Positions 24,632 to 39,200 of a stretch of 64,000 nt of DNA are shown piece by piece. The stretch comes from Rapana venosa (Eukaryota; Mollusca; Gastropoda; Neogastropoda; Muricidae), in the NCBI GenBank assembly GCA_028751875.1, contig CM054140.1:45982895-46046894 (forward strand). Direction: 5' to 3'. Under the pieces are notes generated by a model. The model was not told where the DNA came from. It saw only the letters and a list, made by a program, of their open reading frames with translations, and searched no databases. Both the position numbers and the translations under genes were made by a program. Each line of letters begins with the position of its first letter. Position 1 is the first letter of the stretch.

Positions 24632-27600
24632 TTGTCTCATTTTCAGATAGTCCCATGTTCACATTAGTTATGTTTTGGCAGTTGCCGTATATGTCATGTT
24701 TTGTTTTGGCTTCGTTTTGATACGTTTGGTTTGACCCCATTCTAGAGGCTGGTGGCCTGAAGAATAAACTTTGTTCATTCTCTCTTATTCCCTTCCCTGA
24801 TATTACCAATAAAACAGCATACAAAAACAGCAACAAATATGGAACCAAAGAAGATAAAACCCCATACTATGAGAACCTAAATCTATTTTTTCACTGTTGC
24901 ATTTGACTCAAAGGCATTGAAAAACAACAACAAAAACTTAACTTACAGATGGAGGTGGCGGTTGGTATGAGGGGATCAGACAGCTGTATGCAATGTTTGT
25001 TCTCTGTTGTGATTTGAATCGCAATTTTTTTCTTTCTTGTCTGCTTCCTGACTTTGTATACCATTTCTGTTCTTTGACATGGTTCGTTGTTGTTGCTGGG
25101 CATTCCCCAGCCTAACACCGTGGGGGGTCACCCGGAATATGCACTCTGTCTTACACCTGGGAATCAATCTGAGACTGTATAAGTACACACTATACTGTAA
25201 GTTTGCATATTATATGGCTGTTGTAAATATGTTTCCAGATAGGCAGCCATACTCTGGCTTCAGGGGAATATTCTGACATGGTTTCAACGGCGACATATTT
25301 TCCCTGTGTTGCCAGCCTTTGCAGAGCATGCCGGAGAGTCTGCCTCCCCCTGTCCCCGATGAGGACGAAGAGGACGAGATGTCGGAGGACGATACCCCCA
25401 CAGGCAGTCCCATCCTAAACTCCAGGGTACGCTCCGCGCGATCGGCCACCCGTGCCGCATCCAACACACAGGTATAGACAGCTCGTGGAAGTGTCTTCTT
25501 ATCTATGCATTTGAAGTAGTTTTACGACGAAAGAAAGGTATTGTGTACCCGGCTGGTGTTTTATCAAAAACCTGCACTTCCTCGCTTTCTAGGCAGGTGC
25601 GTTAATCTCTAGACCGCCAATCCGTATTAAATGTGCGTGGCTGTGATTGTCCTCCTTTTCCAATGCAGGTGCATTAATCTCTAGACCGCCGATCCGTATT
25701 AAATGTGCGTGGCTGTGATTGTCCTCCTTTTCTAAGGCAGGTGCATTAATCTCTAGACCGCCGATCCGTATTAAATGTGTGTGGCTGTGATTGTCCGCCT
25801 TTTCCTCCGTGTGTAATGCTGTTTCAAAACCTGTCATCTCATTCGCAGCGCCCTGGCAGTCAGCGCAGCGCCAGTGACATGTCGCGACCTCCGTCAGGGT
25901 CCACAACTCTGCGAAACCCTAACCGGCCGCAGAGTCACGTGTCGGTGGTTCCTGCCCAGCGCAGCCGAAGTCTGTCCAGGGCCGGCAATATCTCCAACAA
26001 CAACAAACCGTCCTCACAGATTCGCTCCGCTGTGGTGAGTGAGAGAGAGAGTGTGTGTGTGTGAGAGACAGTCAGTCAGTGTGTGTTTGTGATTTTTTTT
26101 GGTTTTTGGCTATCCAAGGTTCACCCATGGTGAAATTTATGCATATTTGCAATAGGCACCAGTGAATATACCTGAGAATATTGTCTTTACCTTTAAGAAA
26201 ATGTACAAAGCAAGTCTCATTTTTTGTTGTTTTTGGTATGAATATTTTTCATCCTTACTACTTTAAAGTGACTTACACAAATACACAGTCTAGAAAAACT
26301 ACCCAAAGTCCACCTTTCTTTTTTAAAATTTTGATATTTTTTTTAATCTGAACTGTTAAGTGTGTTGTGTGTGTGTGTGCAGGATGACAATTTTCTGTCG
26401 AGTATGGTGAAGGAACGAGAGGAGGAGCTGACAAAGAAAACGCTCACATCCTTGAACGAAATGCGCATCAAGTTTCCAGGCAAGACGGACGCTGAGGCTG
26501 AGCTGCTTCTGGATAAGGTACAGTTTTGAGGGTACACTACAGGACTGTGTGGGCAGAAGTGGGTATGGGGGTGTTTGAGTGTGGTGTCAGTGGGTACAAG
26601 GGCGTGTGTGCGCCCACGTTTTAAGTTGATGGGAATGGGTTTGTGTCATTGATTGCACTACAGTGTGTACTTTTTGTAGCTGTAGAATATTTCTCTGCAT
26701 GGCAGAAATACAAGGATGATCTGAAATCCCGGCTCCTCCCTGTACAAATCAATACAACATAATGCACAGGTCTTTCAAAGAAAATGACACAAAAGTTGAT
26801 ACGCTGACGAATACCAGCTCCAAGAAATCTGCTCGTGAAATTCCTTTCTGGTGGTTGTTCCTTACTGTTTCATACCGAGTCATGAAGCTGAGAGGGATTT
26901 CTAGAACATGATCTTGTATGAACATAACAAAGGTATGTCTGTGGCTGACAGTTTCAGAACTGTGACTGCAATATTTGTGAAGAATGTGCCCTCTAATGCA
27001 ACAATAGTTCGGAGAGTCCAAACTCAGTGGAAAGGGGTTAGAAGATGGCACCAGTACAGGACAACCATCGAGTTCTGTTTCTAAAAAAGCCACCCCATCC
27101 CTGCTGTTCAGAAACTTCCAAAAGATGACACATGAATCATGACTAGAGAGATATAGAACATGCCAGGCATTGTATCGGCAGCAATGGATATGATATTGCA
27201 CAGACTTAGGGTTCACAGATGTTGTGTACGTTGTGTATCCCATTCTCTTTCTTATGACCTAAAAACTGGGTATCCCATTCTCTTCTGAGGACCTCGTGAT
27301 GGTATGCATCAGCTGGTGCATACAAAGTTAATGTTCTTCAGACTTAAACATGGAAAACAGCAAAACTTGTCTGTAAAATCTACCCCTATCGCATTCCACA
27401 TATCTCAAAGCCTACCGGAGAAAAAAAAGATGGGTATCTGTTTTTCCTCATAAAAATTGGCCACATTACCACAGTCCTTAATAAACAGCAGCACACAGAG
27501 TGGTGTGTCCATCATACTGGACCTTGAAGCTTGGCAGACACCGCTGACCAAACACTGGTACCTAAAGACTCTGCAACACCACAGCACCTCTTCGCTGCAC

Positions 27601-30600
27601 ACTGCAGTCAAAACAGTGAATTCTGATGCTCTTGAAGGAACGTGTACAGCTCTTGTCTCATCATTCCTAGTCACTGGACCTGGTCTCCTCTGATTTCTTT
27701 CTGTTTCCACTTGTCACAAACACAATGGCTATGAGAGCCTAGGTGATGCTGTTAGAGCTGTTGAGAAGCTGCCATGATGAAACTGAAGGTGAAGTACATG
27801 GTGTCTGAAATTATAAAAACTTTCAGATTTGGCCTGCCTCTGGCATAGGTACACAGTTGTCAGGGTTTTGTTCTAATGCCAGGGTGTCTTTTCATCCAAT
27901 ATGTACTCATAGTCTTGATGACATTTTCAGATGTGGTGAGAACGAGAGTGTATATTCTGAATGATTACAGGAATTTTAAGCTAGAAAACACTCAAGGACA
28001 CAGACAGTCGGTTAAATAGAAAAACAACAACATGTCTGAGTTAAATGCTATGCACCTATTTGTTTCTTTGACACTGGCTGGGTTGGTTGCTGGGCATGTG
28101 ACTAAAGGATTGATTAACAGATTAATTAATCAATTGATTATTCATTTCTATATATCAATCTTGCACTAACGTTTCATGTACGTATGTGTATTTTGCACTG
28201 GTTATGCATGTACATGTGTATTTTGCACTAGTTTTCCATGTACATGTGTATTTTGCACTGGTTATGCATGTACATCTGTATTTTGCACTTGTTTTCCATT
28301 CACTTATGTATCTTGCACTGGTCATTCAGTTATATGTCTATTTTGCACTATTTATTTATTTATTTATTCATTTACATACATCATGTGTATTTTGCACTAA
28401 CACAGCTGAATGAGAACTGGAAGTTCCACAAACCACGGATAGCGTCTTACTGGCTGGTCAAGCTGGACTCCATCAAGAGACGGAAGGTGAGGGACTTCTG
28501 TGGTCTGTGTCTGTCCTCAATTTCTCCCCAAAACTCTTGTCTGTGTCTCTCTCTGTCGATAAAGATAGGTACTGTAATAAACTTTGAACTGGACTGTTTC
28601 TGTATCTTCTGTCTCTGTGGCTTCTTTTGTGTCCATTGTACACACGCATATCATAATACTTTCCTTCCCCTTTTTTTTATTAACTCGTTGACATTCTTTC
28701 AGTATCTAATCCTTTTTCACTGGTGGGTTTATTCTCCATGGTGGCTTGTTTTCCTCTCTCATTGTGTTTAAAGTATTTGTTTTATCGTTATTATGTATTC
28801 TTGATTCATTTGTTAATTTTGTTTTCTTTGTTTGTACATTTTATCTGAGCCAGCAGTATCATTTCCAAAACTACCATTTTATTTAACTAAAACATTTATG
28901 AAAAAAAAATATTTTGCAACTAATCCATAATTTCATAAGATTCAACCTTTTCATTCTGTATGGCCCAATCAAGAGCACAGAATACCTCAAATCAAGCCAG
29001 GCATAAGATGAAAGGAATCTACAGTTTATTTGCTTGTCCTTTGTGTATGAACTGACAAGAGTTACAACAAATTGTACTTGTGAACGTCTGGTTTGTGTCG
29101 GTGGTGGTGGGTACCTGTGAGTGTGTAGCTGCTACAACGGAAACTGTGCAAGCTTTACAGCATGTGTGCAAGTCTTGGCTAAAAACACAGATGGGGGGAA
29201 AGTGCTCTTTCTGTCCAGAACTTTCTGCTTGTGCAAGTGGCGTTGGAAGTGTGAAATTCTGTTGTAGACAATGAAGCCAGTGTAGCCCTGGGGAGTTATC
29301 GATAGTATGTGGGTGATGTATAGATATCTTCAAAATGAATGTTTGGATAATCAGACTACTCAATGATCCTTGAGAGAAATATCTTAATTAAAATAGAAAT
29401 ATGTGCCAGTATGTATATGTCAATGCATGCACATACAGAGAAACACACACACACACACACTCACAGACACTCATGTGTGTGCAGGTGCACAAACACACGC
29501 TCGCACCCATACACACACACACGCACGTGCACACACACACACACACCAGAGCTTTGATGTTTTTTGTTGGGTTGGGGTTTTTTAAGAAGGGGGGGGGGGG
29601 GGTGATTGATATTTTTGTGGACCTGACTTTTTCTCCCTCTTACAGTATCCCTGATCATATAGAGTTGAAAACTAATGTGATGAACAAATTTTGTCTTCTA
29701 AATATATAAATTCAAACACACATACTGTTCATGTTTGCTATAATGTAAATACTACTGTGTTACTTTCTACTTAAGGTGGAACAGGAAAATAAACTATTAA
29801 GACAGGTAATTTTTCTTGGTGGCAGGGAAACTCACCATTCATTTTTCCTAAATTTATTCGTAGGCCTTAAAAAAATATGCACTTTAGTATTTCATTAATT
29901 TGATGCACATCTGCCCCTTCCTTTCAAACTGTTTCTCCATCTCTCTTGCCCCTCCCCACAAAATATTAATCAATATTAACTATGACAGTACTATTATCGC
30001 CAGAGTAGTACACAAAAAAGGTTTAATCCATAAAATGTTCAAAATGGAAGACCACAACTTTGAAAGTGAAGCAGAAGCGAGGGCACAACATCAGGGGCAG
30101 TAAACTCTTCCTCCCCGCACCCCCCCAGGTGGTGGACATTGTGCGGTCCAATGTCAAGGCCGTTCTGCAGCGAATCTGGCGCTCTTCCGACGTGGACAAC
30201 CTGCGCCTGTGTCGCATCTTCAGTCGAGTCTTCAACCGTCTGCTGTGGAGTCACGGCCAGGGCCTCTGGAACTGCTTCTCTCCAGCGACAGGGTAAGAAG
30301 CCATGCCACCCCGGGTGGGGGGAAAGGTCAGGGTCGACAGAGGGGTGGGACGGACATTGCGTGTAGGGACGACATGTTTTGGGGAGTGTGTTTTCTGTAC
30401 TGGTAGAATGTTTGAGGGTGTGTGTTTCTGTACTGAAAGTTAGAGTGTTTGAGAGTGTGTTTCAGTAGTGATAGATGAGTGGAAGGAGTGTTGGTTGGTG
30501 CAATTTTTTGTGTGTGTGCTTAGTTTTGTCGGGTTTTTTTCTTTTCTTTGTGTGTGTTTGATCGATGTTAAGTGGTGCTTTCCCTTCTTTGAGACAGCTT

Positions 30601-33600
30601 GTTTTTAAAAAAACCCAACTTGCTTGTGGAAGTGTATAATGAGAAAATTGTAGTCAGCAGTGAATTTGAAACGGGATATAAAAGACAAAGTGAGATGGAA
30701 AGAGAAAAAGCATTTGAAGACATAAATAGGTTCTTGGGGAGAATAGTATGTTTGCAAAGGAATTCAAACCATGGACCTCATCGTTTTCTAGACAGGTGTG
30801 CTAGATTGGGGAAAAGTGAAAGTTAGTTTGGGAAAAGCAAAAGTAAGTTTGGGAAAGGCAAAAGTTATTCTTTGAAAAAGCAAATGTTGGGGTTTTTTAC
30901 CCCTATGATTTGTGACTTTTTCTTACATGCGTACTCCAGTGTACATAACATTTGCAAAGAAATAGGCAGCTGAGATGGTAGGTGACCCCAAAATTTTTTA
31001 AGTAAAACATCAGTGCTATAATGCAAATATTTCTTTCCCCTGGCTGTGTATCCAGTAGAGACATTGGGATTTTGATTCCGTTATCCACAACATTCATATG
31101 ATTTGATGATGGAAAAAATAAGAGCAGTGAGAAAAAGTTACATGATCAAACATTTGGTTTTATCAGTACTCTTAGACTGCAAATTGCAGCCTGAAACTGG
31201 ATTTTGTCAAATTAGGTTTCTGTGTTAGTTATGTTGTAGTTCCTAGTATGCCAAGGCAAGGCATTGGGGGAAGGGGCATGTGGGATGTAAAAAGCAGTAC
31301 ATGAGGTCTACACGTTTTTTGGTTGTTTTTTTTTCCTTAAAGATTGTTATTGTTGGTGAGATGTTGACAATGCACCTCCATTTGCACTGGGTGTGTAAGT
31401 GTGTCGTGCTGACCTGTTGCAAAGGGTTTTTTCCTTACTTAACCTATGCCTACAGAGTGGCACCAGCACTGTTTGTTGGTTGGTTGGCTTTTATGGAAGT
31501 TTGAGCTGTGCTATAGTGTGTATGTGTGTGTGTGTGTGTGTGCACCTACACAGAGGGTCTATTTTTATTTTTGATTACAAATATTTTATCTAAGAAAACG
31601 GGTTTTTGGTGCAAAATTCAACTTGAACAATACTTTCACATTCTGGAAATTTTGTTGTACATACTCGTACGCATTGATTCACAGAGTAATCACCACAACT
31701 ATGTTATTCCACATCACATAATGCGTTTTTCGAAACTGGCTGGAAACACTGTTATCCTACACTGAAGAGTGTATCCACAGTCAGTCTGGCACACAGAGAT
31801 AAAAACAAAGTTACATGTTATCAATCTGCAAGTTGAATTTTGGATGACAGTGTTTTGTACCCCCTGAACCGGAGGTTTGAAGTTTACCATTGATGAGATT
31901 TTGTGTTATGTTCACGACCATATTTTGCCCACTATTAAGGTGGTTGCGTTCTGTCTTTGGGGTGGATGTCTTCATACGACACCAGTGTGCATGCACTTTC
32001 TAAGAGTTTGTCATCCAGTCCTACAGGCTTGCAATGGCCTTGCTTTTCAGAAGGGCAGAACAGGTTTTAATGTGTGCACAAGATGTTCTGCGTGCATTCA
32101 CACATGAAACCTTCCATTTATAGTCTCATCTGAAGGACTTTTGTGGGAGTGGAGTCGGTACTGATGTGAACTCTAGGAGAAAAGGGTTCTCAAAAGGGTG
32201 ATTTGTAGCTTGTGACCTCATTTTGTGTAGTAGTATGGTGCTATCCAGATATTCAAAAACGTCTACAAATATTTATACAGAATGTTTTGTATAAAAGCCA
32301 TGTAAACTCAACATTTGTTACTTGCTTTCGTAGAAAAGCAGAGTCAACTAGAGATTTGTGAATTGCTTCTGTAGGAAAGGTAGTAGATCTCTATTCAACA
32401 TTTGTCTCTGTGGATGGTTGAGTGGACCAAGTTAAAGCTTGTTGGTGTGAACCTTAGTATTTGTGTCAGTGGGTGTGGGTGTATGTATGGGTGGGTGTGG
32501 TAGGTGTTTGTGTGCTGGCTTACGTGCATTATGGATAGAGATGAAACTAATTGGGACAAAATAATCATACGAGATGTCCAGCCTTGCTACACTAAATCAT
32601 TTAGACACAGACAAACACACCACATAATTATCATATGCATCCTCTCTGCCCTTGCCTTTCTCTGTCTCTGTCTCTCACACGCACGCACGCATGCATGCAC
32701 ACACACACAAGTGTCGTCAGAGCCAAAACGATGCCAACAAGAAACAAAAGAGAAAAATGAAACCTCACTGACAACACTTCATAACGAAACATCTACCTCT
32801 ACCTACCCCATCAATGATAAATTAACACGTGTACACAGATATGTAGCTGGAGCTTGCTGTTCACTGTGTTTGTGTGTTCTTCTTTTTATAGAGTTGCCTT
32901 GTGGGATAGGTATGGATGATGGTGTTTCGGCTTTGGTACTTGGAAGTGGCCCGATAATATAGCATCATATTAATGTTTCTCCTGCATGTATCGCTGTGGC
33001 TAAGGGGCCGTATACAGTCTTGTGTCGTGGAGCTCTTAGTTTTGTCGCCGGCTTTTCTGCTAGCTCGCTTTCTATGAGTGTGTGTCTCTGTGTGTGTGGT
33101 TTTCCTTTAAATATTCAGTTCCCCCTTCCCCCCTTCAGCCCCCTACCCTCCCAATAATTTCATCACACCCCCCAAAACATTTTATTCCCCAGTCTCCTTC
33201 CATCCCCTTCCTACTTCCCTTTCTCCCCAACTGGCCTTAGATTTACTATGAGCATGGCTGGTGCGATGGTTTTATATTGATAGACCTGGTTTGATATGAA
33301 AACAAAAAGTGGAAAAGAGTTAAAAATATTTATGAGTCCATAACTATTGTCTTTAAAAAAAATTTAAAAGTATCTCAGGACCTTGCTTAAAATAAAAAGA
33401 ATGAAACAACGCATGCGAACAGTGTAGAATTAACATTCAAAACGGTGCATTATGATTGGTCATAGAAGCTGACTGTCTAAAGATGAAGAACACACTTGTA
33501 GTTATTTTCATATTCTTTAAATCTTTCTGCACATTTCACGCATAATATTTTCTCCTCTCACTCTTTTAACCTCACGACGTCTTGACCTGAACTGAGCTTT

Positions 33601-35113
33601 GGTTCTGTATGCATTTGTTTTGTTCTGTTTTGGATGTGGTCATGCTTCTACTGTTGTCGTTTGCAATAAAGAGCGTGTGATATGTCTGGGAGAAGTTCTT
33701 GCTTTGAACTGTACATATGCCAGAATAGAGCTTTGGATGTGTGGTGTATGCCTCTGCTTACTCACCTGGTCTTGAAAATCTGTCAATCTGTTGAATCTGC
33801 CGATGTGTTTGTTTCTCGTTGAACATCTCAGTTTGTGTTGTCCTTCACTGGTTCCTTGGGTTGGGCATCTGTAACCATCTGAGCACACTGTCGTTAGCCA
33901 CTGTCGTTTTCTGTACTTTTCTCCCCTCTGGTGTAGGGGGGTGGCTGTGTGTTGTTGGGATTCTTTGTTGCCATGACTGGATTACTTGTGTGTTAGTGGA
34001 GGGAGGGGGTGATTGTTGAGGAAGACTGGGTAGAATTGCAAGAATGTGTGTGTGTGTGTGCATGTTTGCATCATGCATGCTTGTGTGCGCACAACACTGA
34101 GTGTATGTTTGTGTGTGTGTGTTGTTTGTTGTTATCTCTTTACATGTTCAGCCATGGTGTTAGATGACGTATGGCTGTATGTGGGACATGTGAGTATGTG
34201 GAATCCTGTAAAACCCAATTTGAAATATTTTTTTTAATCAGATGTCAACATGCTGGCTTATAGTTTCCATTGCAGTTTGGGATAATATATCTACAGAATG
34301 AGTTAGTTCACTTATCAATAGTTCACTTATCAATATTAGTATTAACCAAAAGGGTAAAAAAAAAAAATCTAAATCTCAAATGGCATTTGAAAAATACATT
34401 TTCTTCTTGAACTTGCAGATAGATCTAGAACCATTTGAAGAAGAAAAATTCAAAGCATTCAAAAAATGTTTTTAAAGTCTGTAACATTTGATAGCATTAC
34501 TGTAGAATACTAAGTTGAGTTTGTTAGGAAATGTGGTAAGACACATTTTTAAAAACACACAAATCTTCCAGTATTTGCTTACATTTTATACTTTATTTTC
34601 CTATTCATGTATAAAAAAGAAGTATGGTAATCATTATTACAATTTGTTTTTCATTTGCATAATAGATAACATAATACATACAGACAGAAAAGCTTGAATC
34701 AGTGAATTCCATTGTAAATACATAATGTATAATACTCATTAACACCAATGTTTTAATCACAGTGCATTCATATTCATATATGACACCAAATTGTTGCAGT
34801 TTTTGCATAAACATGTTGCATATGACTCTTATGTTTAATTTATTAAGCTATCTTCAATTCAGATTGCTTAAGTGTTCACACTTGGTCAGCATAGACTTCC
34901 CCCAAAAAAGAAAAGAAAGAAAAAAGAATGTTATTCCTCAGGCTTGGTAAAGTTATGGAAAAGAAAAGTCAACCCAAGCATCATTTTAAAATGCAACATT
35001 GATAAAACATCCTCTTGTAACTTTATTTAGTAAGTTGAGTATTTAAGAATTAAGAAAATGAAAAACCAATAAAATAATTCCAGCACATCAACATTTGGTT
35101 TTATTACCAAACT

Positions 35114-35144
<31 letters not shown>

Positions 35145-36190
35145 TCGTATATAATGAAATAGTCACTGTGATAATTTACTAAATGATTTAGTGAGTGACC
35201 ATATATGTCATCATGTACTAAATATTCTGCTTTTATGAAAGTTTTGTTTTTCAGCACAAGTTTCAAATCACATAGAGGGTGACAATACATCATTGTTTAC
35301 TTACTATTGCATGGTTGTTGTTGTTTTTAACTAATCACATCAAAATTTGTTTTACGAGCACACACTTTAGACCTGTAATATGTAGAGTGATTATTCACCC
35401 TATTTCTCTAACAAATCACAATGTACAATGTATCTTATAAATGTGTTCTACCGTACCGTGTATTGTTTGGTGTATATGTGGTTTTGTGTATGATCTGAAC
35501 GTACCTGATGGTGTACCGGTGTACTGGAAACAGTGCTGGAACATGTATGGCAGGTTTATCATGTGGATATCAAGAAAGACAGGAAAAAGAGAAGGGGAGG
35601 TTGAGGGTGAAAAGGGGAGTGTACGAAATGAGAAGGACAGGGAAAGGTGGATGGGGAGGGGGGAGAGAGAGACAGACAGACAGAGACACAGACAGACAGA
35701 GACATAGACAGACAGACAGACAGACAGAGACACAGACAGACAGAGACATAGGCAGACACACAGAGAGAATTTTCCTTGAAAAAAGCATCACATAGTATGT
35801 CAAAGATGTTATATGATGGGTTTGTTTTTTTTAATTGGGGAGAAGAAAGCAAAGAATTTTGTGTTAGTTATTTTTATAACATTTAAAGAAAAGGGAGGGG
35901 GGGGGGTTAGAGGGGAGAAGGGAAGAAAAGGGGGGGGGGGGGTTAGAGGGGAGAAGGGAAAGGGGGGAAGTATCTCATAATACGTGATATTCTGGATAGT
36001 TGTGACTGTTCTTTATCGGTTGTTTCTGAAATAAGGATTAAATTTCTCATTTCACTGTCTGCCCATGTATGCTTAGGAATGTGTTTACCACTGTTCCTGA
36101 CTATAGTATGATTAACTAGCTCTTTTTCTGTACACATACTTCTTTTTTGTTGTGTGTAAATATGTCTTTCTGCTGTCCTCCTATCTCTTC

Positions 36191-36264
<74 letters not shown>

Positions 36265-39200
36265 CTTTTGTTTGTTTGAGGTTAAAAAACAACAAATAAG
36301 TAAATAAGCTAAAACAGTAAATATCATATAGTTCACTAGCAGTATTGGGTATCAAAAGTAGTAAAAAATATTGTGAAGATATCAAAGAGCAAAAAAGTAA
36401 AGAAAAAAAGAGAAGAAAATCATTACTTGCGTAATCATTCGCAGCTATTGGTGTCACAAATGTGGTTTTGCATTATCAGGTTTTGTTGTTGTTTTTTTGG
36501 TGGGGGAGGGGGTGGTGGTGTCACTCTTTGCTTTTCTTTCTTCCTTCCTCTCCCTGATTTTAATGGTAAATGTTTTTGGAATAGTTAAGCTATCATATTG
36601 TACCACATCACTTACCACTAGCATGCACACACACACTCGTCTAATATCACTGATAGTGAAAAGACACAAAATCTGAAGAACGAACACACACGGACGCACG
36701 CACGCTCACTCGCACGCACACTCAAATCTCATCCAGTAACACACATTACATGCATACTTATGAACACATATATAGAGTGTCACACATGTAAAAAGTGCCC
36801 ATGTATTTTGCAGTGTGTGGGTGTATGCTTTTTAAAGACTTTAAAAATAAAACCTGTCATTTTGTTTTGAAATATGCTATGTGTATAGCACCCAGCGTAA
36901 CCGTACCAGTTTGCTGTTTTTAGTACAGATCAGCATTTAGGAACTTATTTTATCCCAACGCCTTTAAAACCATACAAACCAGTACACCTTTCAACATAGT
37001 GACATATGATAGTGTTTTTCTTTTTTTTGTTTTAAAGCTATTAAGATTGGCAGAACATACAAAAGGTGCGTTCTCCTTGTTGATTTTTTTTAAACATCAA
37101 GTCGTTGTAGTAAAATCAACTGCCCTGGGCATCAGAGATCAAAGTTGAGATGTCAGTAACGTCTGCTGTAGACGTCCAGTCCCCCTGAAGGCCAAATCAG
37201 TCAGGGGACTGTGTGAGTGAGAGAGTTCGAGTTGTTGGAAAAATTTCTGTTTTTTTCCTTTTCAAACAACACACATATAGATACAACCCTGGTCTTTTCA
37301 GGATTCAGTTCTTCTTTGACATGCCCTCATTGTTAGAATAGATCGAGTAAAAAAGTTTCCATCCTCAAATTATAAACTTGCTCTAGTATTCACACAGCAA
37401 TCTTTGAAACACGGTATTTTCTTTTTAAAAAGAAACATATACATACACACTTACAATCCTTGAGTTCTTTTCTTCATTATTTATTTCAGGGGGTTGGTTG
37501 GATCTTAATCAATTCTTAAAATTGAAAATATCATTTTCACCTCAAATTTTTGCTTTGATGGATTTAGCATTTTTTTCTTCTCAAGCCGTGATGTAACGCT
37601 ATGCGGGCAGGAATTCATGGGAGACGATATTCAGCCGCAGCACAGAGTTGGTCAGCGAAACGGAAATGAACTGCTGCCGACGGATCGTGCAGCTGTGTCG
37701 GGATTGCTTGTTAATCGTTTACCAATTCGCCGCCGAGGCCAAGAGTGGCAGCGCCCCCGTGGCCCCGCTCTCCGACCCCGCCGACGATGTCCCCGTGCCC
37801 CAGGGAAGGAACAACGGGTGAGGAGATGTCTTGACATTCATTTGGGGTTTTAAAAACACACAAAAAAATTTCCTTTAATTTTGGTAGTGGTTGTGATGTT
37901 CTTGGTACTTGTGAATGAAAGAATGAAGGAAGGAGTTTATAAAAGGTGCATAAAAATTTTTTTGTTTAAATTTGGTATGGAATTTGTGCCACAATATATA
38001 CATGCACCCCTCCCTTGCCATACTTATCACTGAACTAATGTCACCCCCTCCCCGCTTCCTTCTCTAATATGCACACTACTGGTAGTGGTGGTTATGGTGG
38101 TGGTGACAGTAGTGGTGGCGGTGATGGTTATTTGTGTACGTGCATGCGTGTGTGCATGTGTGTAAGTTTGCCAGTGCACAAATATTGCAATGTTTACTAG
38201 GCATTTACAGGTTTTGTCTGTATTTCGTAATTCTTAGACGTAGACATTTTTTGCAGGGAGAGGGGGGGAGGGAACAGAATTTTGCCATTTAGTACCAGCA
38301 CACCAGCACTTTTTCACTAACAAACCAACAAAATATCTAAACAAAGTGGAATTTTGAACAGATGTTGTGCATGCAGGGACATTTCCAAGGACAAAACTGA
38401 ACATGAAACAGAGAGAGTGCACAGTGTCCAGGGCAGTAACTGTTCTTTGTTGGAAAAATGATGAACAGTGAGGGTAGTAAAGGTGGTTTTGCCCCCTGAT
38501 CCCTCAAAGCAGCGGTGCCCTTTAAACTTTACCGAGCTTCTAGGGGCCCACGACCCAGATACACGCACACAAAGAATGTTATAGCTCTTAAACTAACTGT
38601 TTGAGCCTTTGTCACAAAAATTATGTCAGAAGAAGTCTGAGGTACTACGTGTGTGTGTGTGTGTGTATTTCAAGTTGTGTAAATCAAATCAAATCAGATC
38701 ACTCTTGAAGCACTCCCCGCATTCCTCTGAATTAAAAAATTCTTTCAGGTTGTATGAAGTCAGACCAAATCAAATCAAATCAGCCTGAGGCACTTGCCCC
38801 ATTCCTTTGGCTTTGATTAAAATGAAATCCTTAGATATTGTTAAATCTAATTGAATCAGATTAATCAACACTATCTTTTATGATTCAGATGGGTTTGACA
38901 GGATACAAGGTACATTTTTAAAAATAAAATATTCATCTCATGTATGAAAATAAATTACTAATACACACATATATAGAAATTGAACTAAAACTAACCACAG
39001 ACACAGACACAGACACACACACGTACTGTATCACACAATATATACTTTTTATATGAACCCAATTTCTTTAAAAAGAACATTTCAAATAGTGAATAGATTG
39101 ACACCTAAGCAAAAGTGCATGACAGTACTAACAAAGAAAAACTAATGTATGGAAAGTAGAGTACAGTGTTGCTGCTATATCTAATGATTTCTTTTTTGGA

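Larger units (their letters stand above)
30293..37610. other. TTLL7 intron 15
   Basis: 7.3 kb with no exon seen. It holds a 3x ~26-bp repeat of tttgggaaaagcaaaagt (30810-30885), a repeat D copy, a SINE A fragment, TG tracts, the poly-C (35114-35140), a (GACA)n tract (35670-35760), G-rich duplications (35885-35970) and a CT block (36196-36260). The rest is AT-rich without recognisable content. Confidence 0.6.

Noticed and set aside
25589..25906. 105-codon minus-strand repeat protein
   Set aside because: Produced by the 72-bp tandem repeat and the antisense of exon 12.
26749..27243. 164-codon minus-strand frame
   Set aside because: No recognisable similarity or splice context; probably antisense of a decayed transposon.
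28159..28405. CRISPR-like direct repeats
   Set aside because: The spacers are also repeated and the setting is a eukaryotic intron; it is a minisatellite.
32504..32962. 152-codon plus-strand frame
   Set aside because: Mixed intron sequence with CA-derived residues, no splice fit to TTLL7 and no family resemblance.
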